Notes under the pieces: generated by a model
What the model saw: only the letters and a program-made list of their open reading frames with translations
Told to the model about the DNA's origin: nothing
The model's database searches: none
Position numbers and translations under genes: made by a program
NCBI GenBank assembly: GCA_019634045.1
Contig: JAHQWA010000239.1
Coordinates: 1-42,426, forward strand
Direction: 5' to 3'
From: Saprospiraceae bacterium
Lineage (GTDB): Bacteria; Bacteroidota; Bacteroidia; Chitinophagales; Saprospiraceae
Length of the DNA stretch: 42,426 bases
Part shown: one piece after another, positions 15,011 through 24,243 of the stretch
How the letters are laid out: every line of letters begins with the position of its first letter
How positions within the stretch are numbered: the first letter of the stretch is position 1

Positions 15011-15679
15011 ATGATGATAAAAGCGCACGGGATCCACAAATCCTATAACAGCCTTCACGTGCTCAAAGGAGTCAACCTAGAAATAGATGCTGGCGAAATT
15101 GTATCCATCGTAGGGAAGTCAGGGGCAGGCAAGAGCACCTTACTGCACATCTTAGGTACCTTGGATCCTCCTGATGATGGAAGCCTTCGGATTAACGATC
15201 AAGATGTAGTCAGACTAAACAATCGAAAACTTGCCCAATTTCGCAATCAAAACATCGGGTTTGTTTTTCAATTCCATCACCTTTTGCCAGAATTTACTGC
15301 ACTTGAGAATGTCTGCATTCCTGGCTTTATTGATCAAAAACCCGAGAGTACGGTCCGGGAACGAGCTAAAGAATTGTTAGACTATTTAGGGTTGACCGAT
15401 CGGCTTACCCATAAGCCTAATCAGTTATCTGGCGGGGAGCAGCAGCGCGTGGCAGTAGCTCGAGCACTCATCAACCAACCCGGTATTGTATTCGCTGATG
15501 AACCTTCGGGGAACCTAGATTCAGCCTCCTCTTCTGAACTTCATCAACTTTTATTTGATCTTCGCAAAGACTTCGGACAAACCTTTATAATCGTAACCCA
15601 TAACGAAGAACTAGCCCAAATGAGCGATCGGCGATTGGTGATGCAAGATGGGCGCTTACTGGACACCTCAGCCAACTAG
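15011..15679 (+). CDS. LolD-type ABC transporter ATP-binding protein
   Basis: The 222-residue ATPase has Walker [10 protein letters not shown] (35-43), the signature [16 protein letters not shown] (138-153), Walker [13 protein letters not shown] (159-170) and the switch THNEELAQ. The GEQQRVA and GNLD wording, and the small size, place it in the LolD/MacB/FtsE group. LolD powers extraction of lipoproteins from the inner membrane with LolCE. No permease gene is adjacent; in Bacteroidota the LolD-like ATPase is often separate from its permease. The second ATG at 15014 is an equally good start. The next gene begins 14 bases downstream. Confidence 0.85.
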   Translation: MMIKAHGIHKSYNSLHVLKGVNLEIDAGEIVSIVGKSGAGKSTLLHILGTLDPPDDGSLRINDQDVVRLNNRKLAQFRNQNIGFVFQFHHLLPEFTALENVCIPGFIDQKPESTVRERAKELLDYLGLTDRLTHKPNQLSGGEQQRVAVARALINQPGIVFADEPSGNLDSASSSELHQLLFDLRKDFGQTFIIVTHNEELAQMSDRRLVMQDGRLLDTSAN

Positions 15680-15693
15680 ACTAAGCATCAGTC

Positions 15694-17208
15694 ATGGAAG
15701 ATAAAAAACCTACTACCCCTCCTACTACTCAACAGGAAAAAAACACTCCCAGACAGGCCTTCCAAAATCTATTTCATGCGATCCGTGACTGGTTTGATGA
15801 CTTTATGGATTTGCGCGATGGATTAGATCAAGAAGGGACGATCATTTCGATTCGCAATAACAAGAAAATGCGAGGCTCCAATGCCTGGATGCTGATTTGT
15901 TCGATTATGATCGCCTCCCTGGGATTAAATCTAAACTCTCCGGCTGTAATCATTGGCGCAATGCTTATCTCGCCACTGATGTCACCCATTTTGGGTGTTG
16001 GCCTAGCCGTTGGGACCAATGATAGAGAAGCCTTAGTTCTATCCTTACGACACTTTGGCATTGCCATACTGATTGCCTTGATAACAAGTACTTTGTATTT
16101 TGCCATTACTCCTTTGGACCAGTTCACCGATGAGATGCGAGCCCGGACTGCCCCCACTTTTTTCGATGCCTTAGTGGCAGTCTTTGGCGGTTTGGCGGGT
16201 ATTATTTCGGTCACCCGCAAAGACAAAAGTAATGCGATACCGGGGGTAGCTATCGCCACAGCCTTGATGCCGCCCCTTTGTGTAACGGGTTATGGGATTG
16301 CTGCGGGAGACGTCGATGTTGCTTTCAACTCCTTCTACCTTTTCTTTTTGAACTCCTTTTTCATCGCACTAACCACTTACTTGATCATTCGGCTCCTACA
16401 ATTTCCCTATCGAGCATACGTCAATGCCGCTGAAGCGAGGAAGACCCGAATTCGAGTAACAGTATTTAGCCTGCTGATCATTGTACCTGGCATCTTAATT
16501 TTCCGAAATGTGATTAAGGATCTCTCTAGAGAGCAAAATATTCGCGCTTTTGTAGTAGAGAATTTTCCAAAAGATTGCATGGACTACCGGCTATTTCAAC
16601 CGGAACCTAGTCCGCAGGATGCCCGCACCTCTTTCTGGGAGCAACTAAGTAAACTTTTTGTCCTGCGGAAGCTCCCACCGAAAGACTCCAGCACCTTAGT
16701 GTTACAAATGTTAGAACGCACGGTTCCGGAGGACTCCTTCCTCCATTACGAAAATGTAATGCGGGAACAGTATAATATTGATTATACTCACTTCCGAGCC
16801 ATTCCGGATTATAGCATCGAACTCGCCAATTTTGATCGGCGGGTACAAGGTCAGTTGAGTGGTAAACTCAATGAAGTAATTGATTCCTTGCAATTGGTAC
16901 AAACTTCTCAGTTAACCGAAGCCGTTCGGGTTAGAAAACAATTGGAGAAATTGCGTTCCGATTCTAGCCTCTTTTCCAATATGGTAACAGATGCCAAAGT
17001 CTTATACGAAGAGCTTGAATACCTGAGTATTGTTAGGAATCAGTTTACCGATACGACGGATCAAAAGCAGGCTGTCCCCATCGCTTTAGTCAGTTGGAAT
17101 AATCGAACGCCCAACCGCACCAAAACTGAATACGAAGGTAGATTGTTGACTTATATAAAACAGAAAGCAAAGTTTGATACACTGGTGATCATGCGAAAAG
17201 CAAACTAA
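15694..17208 (+). CDS. DUF389 family membrane protein
   Basis: The 504-residue protein has a hydrophilic N-terminus (~1-70), then five or six membrane segments between about 70 and 280. These contain the DUF389 hallmarks NSPAVIIGAMLISPLMSPILGVGLAVGTND and GVAIATALMPPLCVTGYGIA. A ~220-residue soluble C-terminal part follows, with a long helical stretch (LNEVIDSLQLVQTSQLTEAVRVRKQLEKL) and a YITH-like terminal domain. The family is found across bacteria and archaea and its biochemical role is not established. The stop codon overlaps the start of pncA as TAATG, so the two are translationally coupled. Confidence 0.88.
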   Translation: MEDKKPTTPPTTQQEKNTPRQAFQNLFHAIRDWFDDFMDLRDGLDQEGTIISIRNNKKMRGSNAWMLICSIMIASLGLNLNSPAVIIGAMLISPLMSPILGVGLAVGTNDREALVLSLRHFGIAILIALITSTLYFAITPLDQFTDEMRARTAPTFFDALVAVFGGLAGIISVTRKDKSNAIPGVAIATALMPPLCVTGYGIAAGDVDVAFNSFYLFFLNSFFIALTTYLIIRLLQFPYRAYVNAAEARKTRIRVTVFSLLIIVPGILIFRNVIKDLSREQNIRAFVVENFPKDCMDYRLFQPEPSPQDARTSFWEQLSKLFVLRKLPPKDSSTLVLQMLERTVPEDSFLHYENVMREQYNIDYTHFRAIPDYSIELANFDRRVQGQLSGKLNEVIDSLQLVQTSQLTEAVRVRKQLEKLRSDSSLFSNMVTDAKVLYEELEYLSIVRNQFTDTTDQKQAVPIALVSWNNRTPNRTKTEYEGRLLTYIKQKAKFDTLVIMRKAN

Positions 17209-17828
17209 TGAAAGCATTACTCTTAATAGATCTACAAATCGATTTCTGTCCTGGTGGTGCTCTAGAGGTCAAGGAGGGTGATCAGGTGATACCCATAGCA
17301 AACGCCCTAATGGACCAATTTGAGCTAGTGGTAGCTACCCAAGACTGGCACCCTGCGAATCATGGTAGTTTTGCGGCTAACCACCCTTGGCGAAAACCAG
17401 GGCAAGTGATTGATCTACATGGCCTGCAACAAGTTCTTTGGCCGATCCATTGTGTACAAGAAAGTTTTGGCGCCAAATTTCATCCCACCTTAAATGAATC
17501 CGGTATTACTAAAGTTTTTGTCAAGGGCACAGATCCTACCATTGATAGTTACAGTGGTTTTTTCGACAATGGCCACCGCAAAGCCACCGGTATGGGCGAT
17601 TACCTAAAAGAGCAAGGTGTGACGGAGGTCTATGTAATGGGCTTAGCTACCGACTACTGTGTGAAATTCACGGCCTTAGATGCCATCGAATTGGGCTTCG
17701 AGACCAGTTTGATTGAAGATGCCGCTCGAGGTGTTAATCTTACCGAAGGAGATGTAGAACGGGCAGTAGCTGAAATGAAATCGAAGGGCGTCAAAATTAT
17801 AGGATCAGCAAGTCTATTGCCATCCTAA
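17208..17828 (+). CDS. pncA: Nicotinamidase/pyrazinamidase PncA
   Basis: PncA hydrolyses nicotinamide to nicotinate for NAD salvage. The 206-residue cysteine hydrolase has the triad D8 (LLIDLQIDFCPGGALEV), K106 (VFVKGTDPTIDSYSGF) and C151 (GLATDYCVKFTALD). The metal-site residues are in ATQDWHPANHGSFA (D46, H48, H52) with H81 in WPIHC. Length and motif order match E. coli PncA. Its ATG overlaps the TAA of the DUF389 gene by one base, so expression depends on the upstream gene. Why the two are linked is not clear from the sequence. Confidence 0.95.
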   Translation: MKALLLIDLQIDFCPGGALEVKEGDQVIPIANALMDQFELVVATQDWHPANHGSFAANHPWRKPGQVIDLHGLQQVLWPIHCVQESFGAKFHPTLNESGITKVFVKGTDPTIDSYSGFFDNGHRKATGMGDYLKEQGVTEVYVMGLATDYCVKFTALDAIELGFETSLIEDAARGVNLTEGDVERAVAEMKSKGVKIIGSASLLPS

Positions 17829-17888
17829 TTCAGCTATGCAGAACATTCGAACAGGGCTGCTGTTACAATAGTAGTAACCTCAAGGGAG

Positions 17889-17900
17889 CAAAGCGCTTTG
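17889..17900. repeat. 12-bp perfect palindrome upstream of the 17963 gene
   Basis: CAAAGCGCTTTG is a perfect palindrome about 63 bases before the small secreted protein's start codon. It could be an operator; nothing else supports that. Confidence 0.25.
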
Positions 17901-17962
17901 TAATCAGTGTAGAGGTTCTCCAATACTGTAGAATTTTATCCTTTCTCCATAAAATTACAGTT

Positions 17963-18490
17963 ATGAAAAAAACGCTATTACTATTGGCCCTCCTCACTAT
18001 TCCTTTTCTTCTATCTGCGCAGTATTTCCGATCCAAACCCTTGACGGCTGGCTATTGGGGAAGCAAAAGCACGGTAAAAATCAGTACCGTAGATTCTACC
18101 TATAATTTGGAAATCAAAGCCCTCAGCAAACGCTTAAAAGGCACCAAGTTTCGGATCAAACCCATCAAGATCAATGGAGATACCTACCGTATCGTCCGGA
18201 CAGAAGACGTGATCCACATCAAAAATGAGTCCGAAGAGACTGTCTTGATGACGAGCAATCGTCAAATGCAAGTCGTGATGGCTGATGGCACGACCTTTCA
18301 AAAAGATAAATTTCGCCGCCGCAATTTCTCCTACCTTAATGAAAGCGGGGAAGTGGTAATTGAAGCTAGGTTGCGCGATAATGTTTTCAGCCATGTGGTA
18401 GAAATAAATATGTACGAAGATGAGCCATTACTTTTAGCATTATGTGTTGAGATGCTGACTAGGCTTGCTAGAGAACAGATTTGGTTGTAA
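17963..18490 (+). CDS. Small secreted protein of unknown function
   Basis: The 175-residue protein has a clean signal peptide (MKKTLLLLALLTIPFLLSAQ), ending in the AQ cleavage pattern common in Bacteroidota. The mature part is basic and beta-rich (STVKISTVDSTYNLEIKALSKRLKGTKFRIKPIKING), with no recognised domain, cysteine pair or sorting signal. The last ~25 residues are helical and hydrophobic (PLLLALCVEMLTRLAREQIWL). Periplasmic or surface location is inferred. It is an isolated gene with a strong terminator 51 bases downstream. Confidence 0.7.
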   Translation: MKKTLLLLALLTIPFLLSAQYFRSKPLTAGYWGSKSTVKISTVDSTYNLEIKALSKRLKGTKFRIKPIKINGDTYRIVRTEDVIHIKNESEETVLMTSNRQMQVVMADGTTFQKDKFRRRNFSYLNESGEVVIEARLRDNVFSHVVEINMYEDEPLLLALCVEMLTRLAREQIWL

Positions 18491-18540
18491 TATAATATAG
18501 TGCGTAACTCAGACGTTAGTATGACGTCCTTGCTATACAG

Positions 18541-18582
18541 GAGCGCTTGGTAAGGACAAATTACCAAGCGCTCTTCTTGTTT
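18541..18582 (+). terminator. 13-bp perfect hairpin terminator
   Basis: GAGCGCTTGGTAA (18541-18553) pairs perfectly with 18561-18573 across a 7-base loop and is followed by TTCTTGTTT. It ends the small secreted protein transcript. GTCCTT at 18526-18531 is complementary to AAGGAC at 18552-18557 at the loop edge, so an alternative pairing is possible. Confidence 0.8.
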
Positions 18583-18657
18583 ACAGGCTACCATAAAAAG
18601 CAGACCCCATTATGAAAAAAGCAAATTGAAAGCAGCCTAGTTCCCCACCAAAAAACC

Positions 18658-18665
18658 TACCTTTG
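18658..18665 (+). promoter_or_regulatory. -7 box candidate for the TPR-barrel operon
   Basis: TACCTTTG matches TAnnTTTG exactly, but no -33 element is found at 19-21 bases. It would leave a leader of about 170 bases before the ATG at 18841. Confidence 0.35.
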
Positions 18666-18840
18666 AAGCCAGGTTCAATGCCCCTCCGAACGCCTCCCAT
18701 CTGTTAAATTTTTTATAAATTCGTTACAATAAGACAATGACTTAAATTGTTTTCTTAGTTATACAGCTATCTGATGCCCGATAGCGAGAGAATGCTCTGT
18801 TCACCCAGTGTTTCATGTTAACAACCAACAAAAACAGTTC

Positions 18841-21800
18841 ATGAGGACAAGAAAAAATGTATTGCTTCTATTAGTGCTTATACTCTCTATGCCCCTAGTA
18901 GCCCAGCGTACCGCTGTGTTTACCGAAGCCAACCTTGCTTACAAGCGCGGGGAAGGTTTCATGGACAAGGGACAACTTGGCCAAGCACAAGCAGAATTTA
19001 GAAAAACCATCAGTCAGCTAGGCCCCATCAACGAAGCTGAAGCTGAGCTTTTACTCACAAAGGCTCGGTTTAAATACGCCAAATGTGCCATCCAATTGGA
19101 ACAACCAGATGGCGAAAAATTAATGCTGGATTTCATCCGGATGCAGCGACCCGACCCCATCGCTAATGATGCCCTAGTAGAAGTAGCACATTACTACTTT
19201 GACGACCAAGAATTTGAGAAAGCCATAGAATACTATTCCCAAGTTCCTACTGGCGGGATGACCCGAGAACAAAGATCAGAGGTCCGCTTTAAAATGGGAT
19301 ATGCTTTCTTTGTGCAAAAGAAATTCTCCAGTGCTAAATCCAATTTCCAGGAGATCAAGAATGTAGAAACAGAGTACTACTATCCGACCAACTATTATCT
19401 AGGACTTTGTCATTTCTTTGAAGGCAGCTACAACAATGCCATTAAGCAATTCCGGATTGTAGAGAAATCACAGAAGTACAAGAACTATATTCCTTACTAC
19501 CTGACGCAGATATATTTTGCAGAACGCCGATTTGACGAATTGATCGCCTACGCGGAACCACGCCTACAAGAACCAGGCATTAAGAAGTTACCTGAAACCA
19601 CTCAGTTGGTTGGGCAGGCCTACTTCGAGAAGCAAAACTACGAGCAAGCCCTACCCTATTTGGAGTACTATGCAGAGAGAAGTTCAAAACTTCGTGAAGA
19701 GGAATGGTACCAGCTCGGTTTTACCCAGCATCAAATGGGTATGCATAAAAAGGCCGTTCAGAGTCTAAAAGAACTCAATGGTATTGATAGTCGGATTGGA
19801 CAATCAGCTATGTATTACCTCGCAGATAGTCATCTTAGAACAGGGGATCGTCAATCTGCCAGAACGGCACTAGCGCAAGCGCGTCGGATGACTTATGATC
19901 CTACTATTCAGGAAGAAGCCAACTTCAACTATGCCAAGCTATCTTATGAGTTGAAGGACCCTAGAGAAGCCATTGATGCCTTGCAGATCATCCCCCCCAC
20001 TTCTAGATATTATGTAGAAGCTCAATCTTTAATGAGTGAGATTTTCTTAAACTATCGAGATTATCAGCAAGCCCTAACGGTCATTGAAAAGATGCCGAAC
20101 AAGACTCCTCAGATACAGGAGAGCTATCAAAAGGTGGCTTACCTCAGAGGACTACAGTTGTTGCAGGGAGGAGATCAGGAAAATGCCAAGGCACATTTAT
20201 ACAAATCTCAGCAATTCCCAATTGACCTTCGCACTAAGGCCCTAGCAAGTTATTGGTTAGCGGACATTGCACAGCGCGAAAAGCAATATGATACCAGTAT
20301 CCGCCTGATGAATCAGTTTTTGACGGTGGCAAAAACTATGAACAACCTTCCGGATGAATCGTCGATTTTCACCGGGAATTACCTGCAAGGTTACAACTAC
20401 CTCAAGCAGGACAACTACAACTCAGCGCTAGGCTACTTTCGGGAGTCCATCGAAGGAATCAAGCGGAACCGTAGCTTCATTAGTAGCGAAGATGTGAAAC
20501 AAAATGTATTGGGAGATGCCCTGATGCGCACCGGAGATGCTTATTTCAAACGCAACCAGTACGGTGAGGCTGTACGGTATTATGATCAAGCGATCGATGG
20601 TCGTTTTGGTGGGTATGTATATGCTATTTATCAGAAAGCCATTATCGAAGGCCTGAGAAATCGCGTTTCCGATAAGATTGTCGCACTGGAAAGAATCGCA
20701 AATGAATTCCCTAACTCTTCCTATGCGGACGAAGCCTTGTTGCAGCTTGGCGTTACCTATCAGGAGATTGGGCAATTGAATAGAGCGGTTGTGCCCTTGC
20801 AAAAGCTAGTATCAGATTATCGCAAGAAATCCAACCTAATCAATCAAGGTTTACTACAATTAGGGTTGATCAATTACAACCAAGGAAATTTGGAAGGAGC
20901 GATCAATTACTACAAGCAAGTCTTTACCAATAATCCGGAACCGAATGAAGGTAATTTGGCATTGGCTGCACTGGAAGAAATCTACATTGATGACTTGGGG
21001 CGGGCAGACGATTACTTTGCTTTCTTGGAAACCATTCCCGGCTACAAAGTGGATAACTTTGCCAAGGACTCCATTAACTTCAAGGCTGCCGAAGCACAGT
21101 TCGAAAACGGGAACTACCAAAGGGCTGTGGATGCCTACACTGACTATATCCGGAAATTCCCAAATGGCTCTTATTTATTGACGGCCTATTTCCATCGGGG
21201 TGAGTCTTATAGTATTCTACGCCAATATTCCCCTGCCTTTAGAGATTACGATTTTGTTGTGGGCAAAGGATCTAGTCGCTATTATGTGAAGGCACTGGAA
21301 AAGGCAGCTATCATTGCCTATAACCACGAACAAAATTTCAATAGATCCTACGAATTATATACTGCCCTAGAAACAGCAGCGACCAATGCAGATATGCGTT
21401 TCGAAGCACAGCTAGGTGGATTGCGCAGTGCCTACAGGATCGGGAATACGCAAGCTGTTTATAATTTGGCTGGCAAGGTCGCTAATAGCCCTAGCGCTTC
21501 CCAAGAGCAGGTAGCTACCGCCAGTTTCTATTTGGGTAAGATAGCCTTTGATCGCAAAGACTATGATAACGCGCTGACTACCTTTGAAAAGGTAAAACGA
21601 TTGAGCGACAATGAGCAAACGGCTGAGGCTAGATATTTGATCGCTTACATTTACTACTTGAAGCGTAATCTAGATACGGCACAAGAGCTTTGCATCAATG
21701 CCAACAAAGAGAGTTCAGGTTACCCTTACTGGGTGGCAAAGAGTGTACTCCTACTATCCGATATTTTCGCTGAAAAAGGAGACCTATACAACGCTAAAGC

Positions 21801-21963
21801 TGTACTTGAAGCTCTACTAGAAAATTACCAAGATGACGAAGAATTGGTGTCTACCGCAAGAGCCAAGCTAACTACGATCAACAAGCAGTTGAATCAGGCC
21901 AGTCGTTTGGATTTGGGTGGAGACCCCAATAGGTTAGAATTTGAGGAAGGAGGTAATAATTAA
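18841..21963 (+). CDS. Large secreted tetratricopeptide-repeat protein
   Basis: The 1040-residue protein starts at the ATG at 18841 because a signal peptide follows directly (MRTRKNVLLLLVLILSMPLVAQ); an ATG at 18808 would add 11 polar residues before it. Almost the whole mature protein is TPR helices, for example AYKRGEGFMDKGQLGQAQAEF, ALVEVAHYYFDDQEFEKAIEYY, YADEALLQLGVTYQEIGQLNRA and YLLTAYFHRGESYSILRQYSPA. These resemble YbgF/BamD-like repeats. A periplasmic scaffold role is inferred. The next gene, 60 bases on, encodes an outer-membrane barrel, and the two likely work as a pair. I recognise the arrangement as frequent in Bacteroidota but know no assigned function. Confidence 0.88.
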   Translation: MRTRKNVLLLLVLILSMPLVAQRTAVFTEANLAYKRGEGFMDKGQLGQAQAEFRKTISQLGPINEAEAELLLTKARFKYAKCAIQLEQPDGEKLMLDFIRMQRPDPIANDALVEVAHYYFDDQEFEKAIEYYSQVPTGGMTREQRSEVRFKMGYAFFVQKKFSSAKSNFQEIKNVETEYYYPTNYYLGLCHFFEGSYNNAIKQFRIVEKSQKYKNYIPYYLTQIYFAERRFDELIAYAEPRLQEPGIKKLPETTQLVGQAYFEKQNYEQALPYLEYYAERSSKLREEEWYQLGFTQHQMGMHKKAVQSLKELNGIDSRIGQSAMYYLADSHLRTGDRQSARTALAQARRMTYDPTIQEEANFNYAKLSYELKDPREAIDALQIIPPTSRYYVEAQSLMSEIFLNYRDYQQALTVIEKMPNKTPQIQESYQKVAYLRGLQLLQGGDQENAKAHLYKSQQFPIDLRTKALASYWLADIAQREKQYDTSIRLMNQFLTVAKTMNNLPDESSIFTGNYLQGYNYLKQDNYNSALGYFRESIEGIKRNRSFISSEDVKQNVLGDALMRTGDAYFKRNQYGEAVRYYDQAIDGRFGGYVYAIYQKAIIEGLRNRVSDKIVALERIANEFPNSSYADEALLQLGVTYQEIGQLNRAVVPLQKLVSDYRKKSNLINQGLLQLGLINYNQGNLEGAINYYKQVFTNNPEPNEGNLALAALEEIYIDDLGRADDYFAFLETIPGYKVDNFAKDSINFKAAEAQFENGNYQRAVDAYTDYIRKFPNGSYLLTAYFHRGESYSILRQYSPAFRDYDFVVGKGSSRYYVKALEKAAIIAYNHEQNFNRSYELYTALETAATNADMRFEAQLGGLRSAYRIGNTQAVYNLAGKVANSPSASQEQVATASFYLGKIAFDRKDYDNALTTFEKVKRLSDNEQTAEARYLIAYIYYLKRNLDTAQELCINANKESSGYPYWVAKSVLLLSDIFAEKGDLYNAKAVLEALLENYQDDEELVSTARAKLTTINKQLNQASRLDLGGDPNRLEFEEGGNN

Positions 21964-22023
21964 TAGCAAGCGGGTTCAGCGATTAGTTTTAATCCTTAGT
22001 TAACGAAAAAATCAATCAAAAGA

Positions 22024-23670
22024 ATGAATCGTTCTATTCAATATATTTTAGGTGGGTTACTCTTGTTTTGCACCCATTTTCTGGTGGCACAAGAAGAGCT
22101 TCCAACTGGAGAGGTAGATGTGATCAACAACTTCAATGCTCGTTTATTGGATACGGAGCCATTTACCTTGCGCCCAGTGCTCCCGCCACTAGATACGAGT
22201 ACTCGTAGACAGGCCTACAACATTTTGACCAGGGCTATCGAGGTAGCTTACCCCGCTCCGAAGATCCGCCCCTTGCGAATCCGGAAGGCGGAAAAGCAGA
22301 ACCTATATAATGGTCATTTCATGTTGGGCGGGGGATTACCGAACTCCGCGTACATGGAGGGGTCCTACTTCCTGGATGAAGTAGAAAATTTTGATTTTCG
22401 AGTACATGCTTTCCACCATTCTGCCAACAATAACAAGCAGGTGGAAAACCAACGATTTGGCTGGAACAATTATGGTCTTGAAGGTACTTATTACCTAAAT
22501 GAGGAAGGAGTAGCAGTAAATGGTAAGATGAACTACTCCCATAATGCTTCCTTCTTTTATGGCTACAACGATCTCAACGAGGAACTTCCAGATAAGAACT
22601 TCAGTTTTGAATCCGGTGAGGTGAGACAACGTGTCGCCATATTCGATATTGGAGCAAGTCTTTTCAATGGAGCAAGAACCATCCTTGACTTTAACTATAA
22701 GGCTGGCTTTGATGTATATATCCTGCAAGACAATTTTGCTACACGGGAAAGAGGATTTAACTTAAACCTGGAAGGAACCAAGTGGTTTAATGAGTCTCAT
22801 CCCTTGACCATTAAATTGATCACTGACTTTACCACCTACAAAAATGAAGAAAGCAAGAACTTGAACAACTTCTTCTTGCAACCTAGCTATACCTACCACG
22901 GCGATATTTTCAAAGTGAAGATCGGGGCGAACATTGCTTCTAATGAGGATGAATTCACCTTCTTCCCAGATATTGAAGCAACGGCAAACATCGCACAAGA
23001 TTTGTTTGGTGTGTACGTGGGTGCGGAAGGTAGCTTAAGAAAGAATAGCTTTCGCCATCTAAATGATTATAATCCATTCATTGAGTCCCGTATAGATGTA
23101 CGTAATACCAGTTACTACAGATTCTATGGGGGTATTAAAGGAAATATTCAAGGCATTGACTATGACGGCCAATTGAGCTATCAAACAGCGGAGAATTTAG
23201 CCCTATACCAACTAAGTGATCCATTGGATTCGATCGCTAGATTTGATGTAGTATATGATACGGCCACGATCTTTACCATAAAAGGTAGTGCCTCGGCGCC
23301 ACTATTCCCAGGCTTTGCGCTTACCGGTACTGTGAGTCAGCACATATATTCTTTGGACAATCAAGAGAAAGCCTGGCATTTGCCGGCATTTAGTCTTAAT
23401 GTAGGTGCAGCCTACACGACCATGGAAAACCGTCTGCGACTTACGGGTGACTTCTTTCTAGAAAATGGCGTGCCTTTTAGGGATACCGATGGCCAAGCTC
23501 GCAACCTCAATGCACTCTTTGATGTTAGCGTCGGCGCAGAGTTATTCTTTACGGATAACCTGGGCGGCTTTATCAAGATCAATAACTTGGCGAACAATAC
23601 GCGGCAACGCTTCCATAGGTACCCTGTAATGGGACTTAATGCCTTATTTGGGATTAGTGCCCGTTTTTAA
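22024..23670 (+). CDS. Outer-membrane beta-barrel protein paired with the TPR protein
   Basis: The 548-residue protein has a signal peptide (MNRSIQYILGGLLLFCTHFLVAQ) and a periplasmic N-terminal stretch to about residue 95 (TGEVDVINNFNARLLDTEPF, LRIRKAEKQN). From about residue 98 there are alternating amphipathic strands with aromatic girdles to the C-terminal NALFGISARF, ending in phenylalanine like many outer-membrane proteins. The last part (FFTDNLGGFIKINNLANNTRQRFHRYPVMGL) resembles the end of TonB-dependent receptor barrels, but no plug domain is present, so it is a receptor-like barrel without a plug. The V-I-N-N-F-N-A-R-L segment near residue 35 may contact the periplasm or the TPR protein. 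A strong terminator follows. Confidence 0.8.
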   Translation: MNRSIQYILGGLLLFCTHFLVAQEELPTGEVDVINNFNARLLDTEPFTLRPVLPPLDTSTRRQAYNILTRAIEVAYPAPKIRPLRIRKAEKQNLYNGHFMLGGGLPNSAYMEGSYFLDEVENFDFRVHAFHHSANNNKQVENQRFGWNNYGLEGTYYLNEEGVAVNGKMNYSHNASFFYGYNDLNEELPDKNFSFESGEVRQRVAIFDIGASLFNGARTILDFNYKAGFDVYILQDNFATRERGFNLNLEGTKWFNESHPLTIKLITDFTTYKNEESKNLNNFFLQPSYTYHGDIFKVKIGANIASNEDEFTFFPDIEATANIAQDLFGVYVGAEGSLRKNSFRHLNDYNPFIESRIDVRNTSYYRFYGGIKGNIQGIDYDGQLSYQTAENLALYQLSDPLDSIARFDVVYDTATIFTIKGSASAPLFPGFALTGTVSQHIYSLDNQEKAWHLPAFSLNVGAAYTTMENRLRLTGDFFLENGVPFRDTDGQARNLNALFDVSVGAELFFTDNLGGFIKINNLANNTRQRFHRYPVMGLNALFGISARF

Positions 23671-23730
23671 GAGAAGCTTGCTGAAAGAGCCAAAAAAAAC
23701 TGGCTTGTATTTTGTCGAGTAGCCAACTTT

Positions 23731-23779
23731 AATTAGGGACCATTTGTTATAATTGTACATGGTCCCTAATTTATTTTTT
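23731..23779 (+). terminator. 13-bp perfect hairpin terminator after the TPR-barrel operon
   Basis: AATTAGGGACCAT (23731-23743) pairs perfectly with 23759-23771 around a 15-base loop and is followed by TATTTTTTG. It ends the TPR-barrel transcript. Confidence 0.85.
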
Positions 23780-23821
23780 GACCAAACCTTACCTACCTAT
23801 TAACTTCCGTTTTTATATAAA

Positions 23822-23849
23822 ATTTGGCAAATCGTCCATCTTGCCAAAT
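23822..23849. repeat. 9-bp inverted repeat, possible operator of the small HTH gene
   Basis: ATTTGGCAA (23822-23830) and TTGCCAAAT (23841-23849) are perfect inverse complements 10 bases apart, 140 bases upstream of the HTH gene's ATG. The centre-to-centre distance of about two helical turns suits a dimeric DNA-binding protein. The right half-site with the next A (TTGCCAAATA) also occurs at 12988-12997 over the symporter promoter. Confidence 0.4.
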
Positions 23850-23989
23850 ACTCAGTCTTGATTCAAAAACTCTGTCAAACATTTAGCAAGAATTCGACAG
23901 AAACACTTTGATAAAAGTTGGAAAAGTTTTACATTAGTTTAACAGATTTTTAAACAACTAACCACATTTCTTCATTAAATCGAAAGCTT

Positions 23990-24241
23990 ATGAATATTTC
24001 CTTCAATGAGTTGCGAGACATTAAGCACAAACTACCAACTGGTAGTGTAAAGAGAATAGCAGAATCTCTAAACCTTGAAGAACAAACAGTAAGAAATTAT
24101 TTCGGAGCCAACAAATTCCAAAACGGACAATTAACCGGAAAGCACGTTCAGCCAGGCCCTAACGGCGGAATCGTTAGCTTGAGAGATACAGCCATCCTTG
24201 ACGCGGCCAAGCGGATTCTGACAGAATCACAAATGGCTTAG
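23990..24241 (+). CDS. Small HTH DNA-binding protein conserved in Bacteroidota
   Basis: The 83-residue protein has a helix-turn-helix-like N-terminal half (ELRDIKHKLPTGSVKRIAESLNLEEQTVRNYFG) and a glycine-rich middle (GKHVQPGPNGGIVSLRDT). A C-terminal helix (AILDAAKRILTE) follows. I recall near-identical short proteins in many Bacteroidota genomes, usually named only DNA-binding protein, but no characterised function. It is a single-gene unit between strong hairpins and has its own upstream spacer, which suits a nucleoid-associated or regulatory role. It may bind the inverted repeat at 23822-23849; this is a guess. Confidence 0.75.
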   Translation: MNISFNELRDIKHKLPTGSVKRIAESLNLEEQTVRNYFGANKFQNGQLTGKHVQPGPNGGIVSLRDTAILDAAKRILTESQMA

Positions 24242-24243
24242 TT

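Larger units (their letters stand above)
18491..18840. other. Intergenic stretch with terminator and likely TPR-gene promoter
   Basis: This 350-base gap holds the 13-bp terminator at 18541-18582, a -7 box TACCTTTG at 18658-18665, and an AT-rich stretch at about 18700-18775. No further gene is seen. The candidate leader of the TPR gene would be about 170 bases. Confidence 0.5.
23671..23989. other. Intergenic stretch between the barrel gene and the small HTH gene
   Basis: This 319-base gap contains the 13-bp terminator at 23731-23779 and the 9-bp inverted repeat at 23822-23849. The remainder is AT-rich sequence in which I cannot place a convincing -33/-7 pair. The leader of the HTH gene is probably within the last 100 bases. 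Confidence 0.5.
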
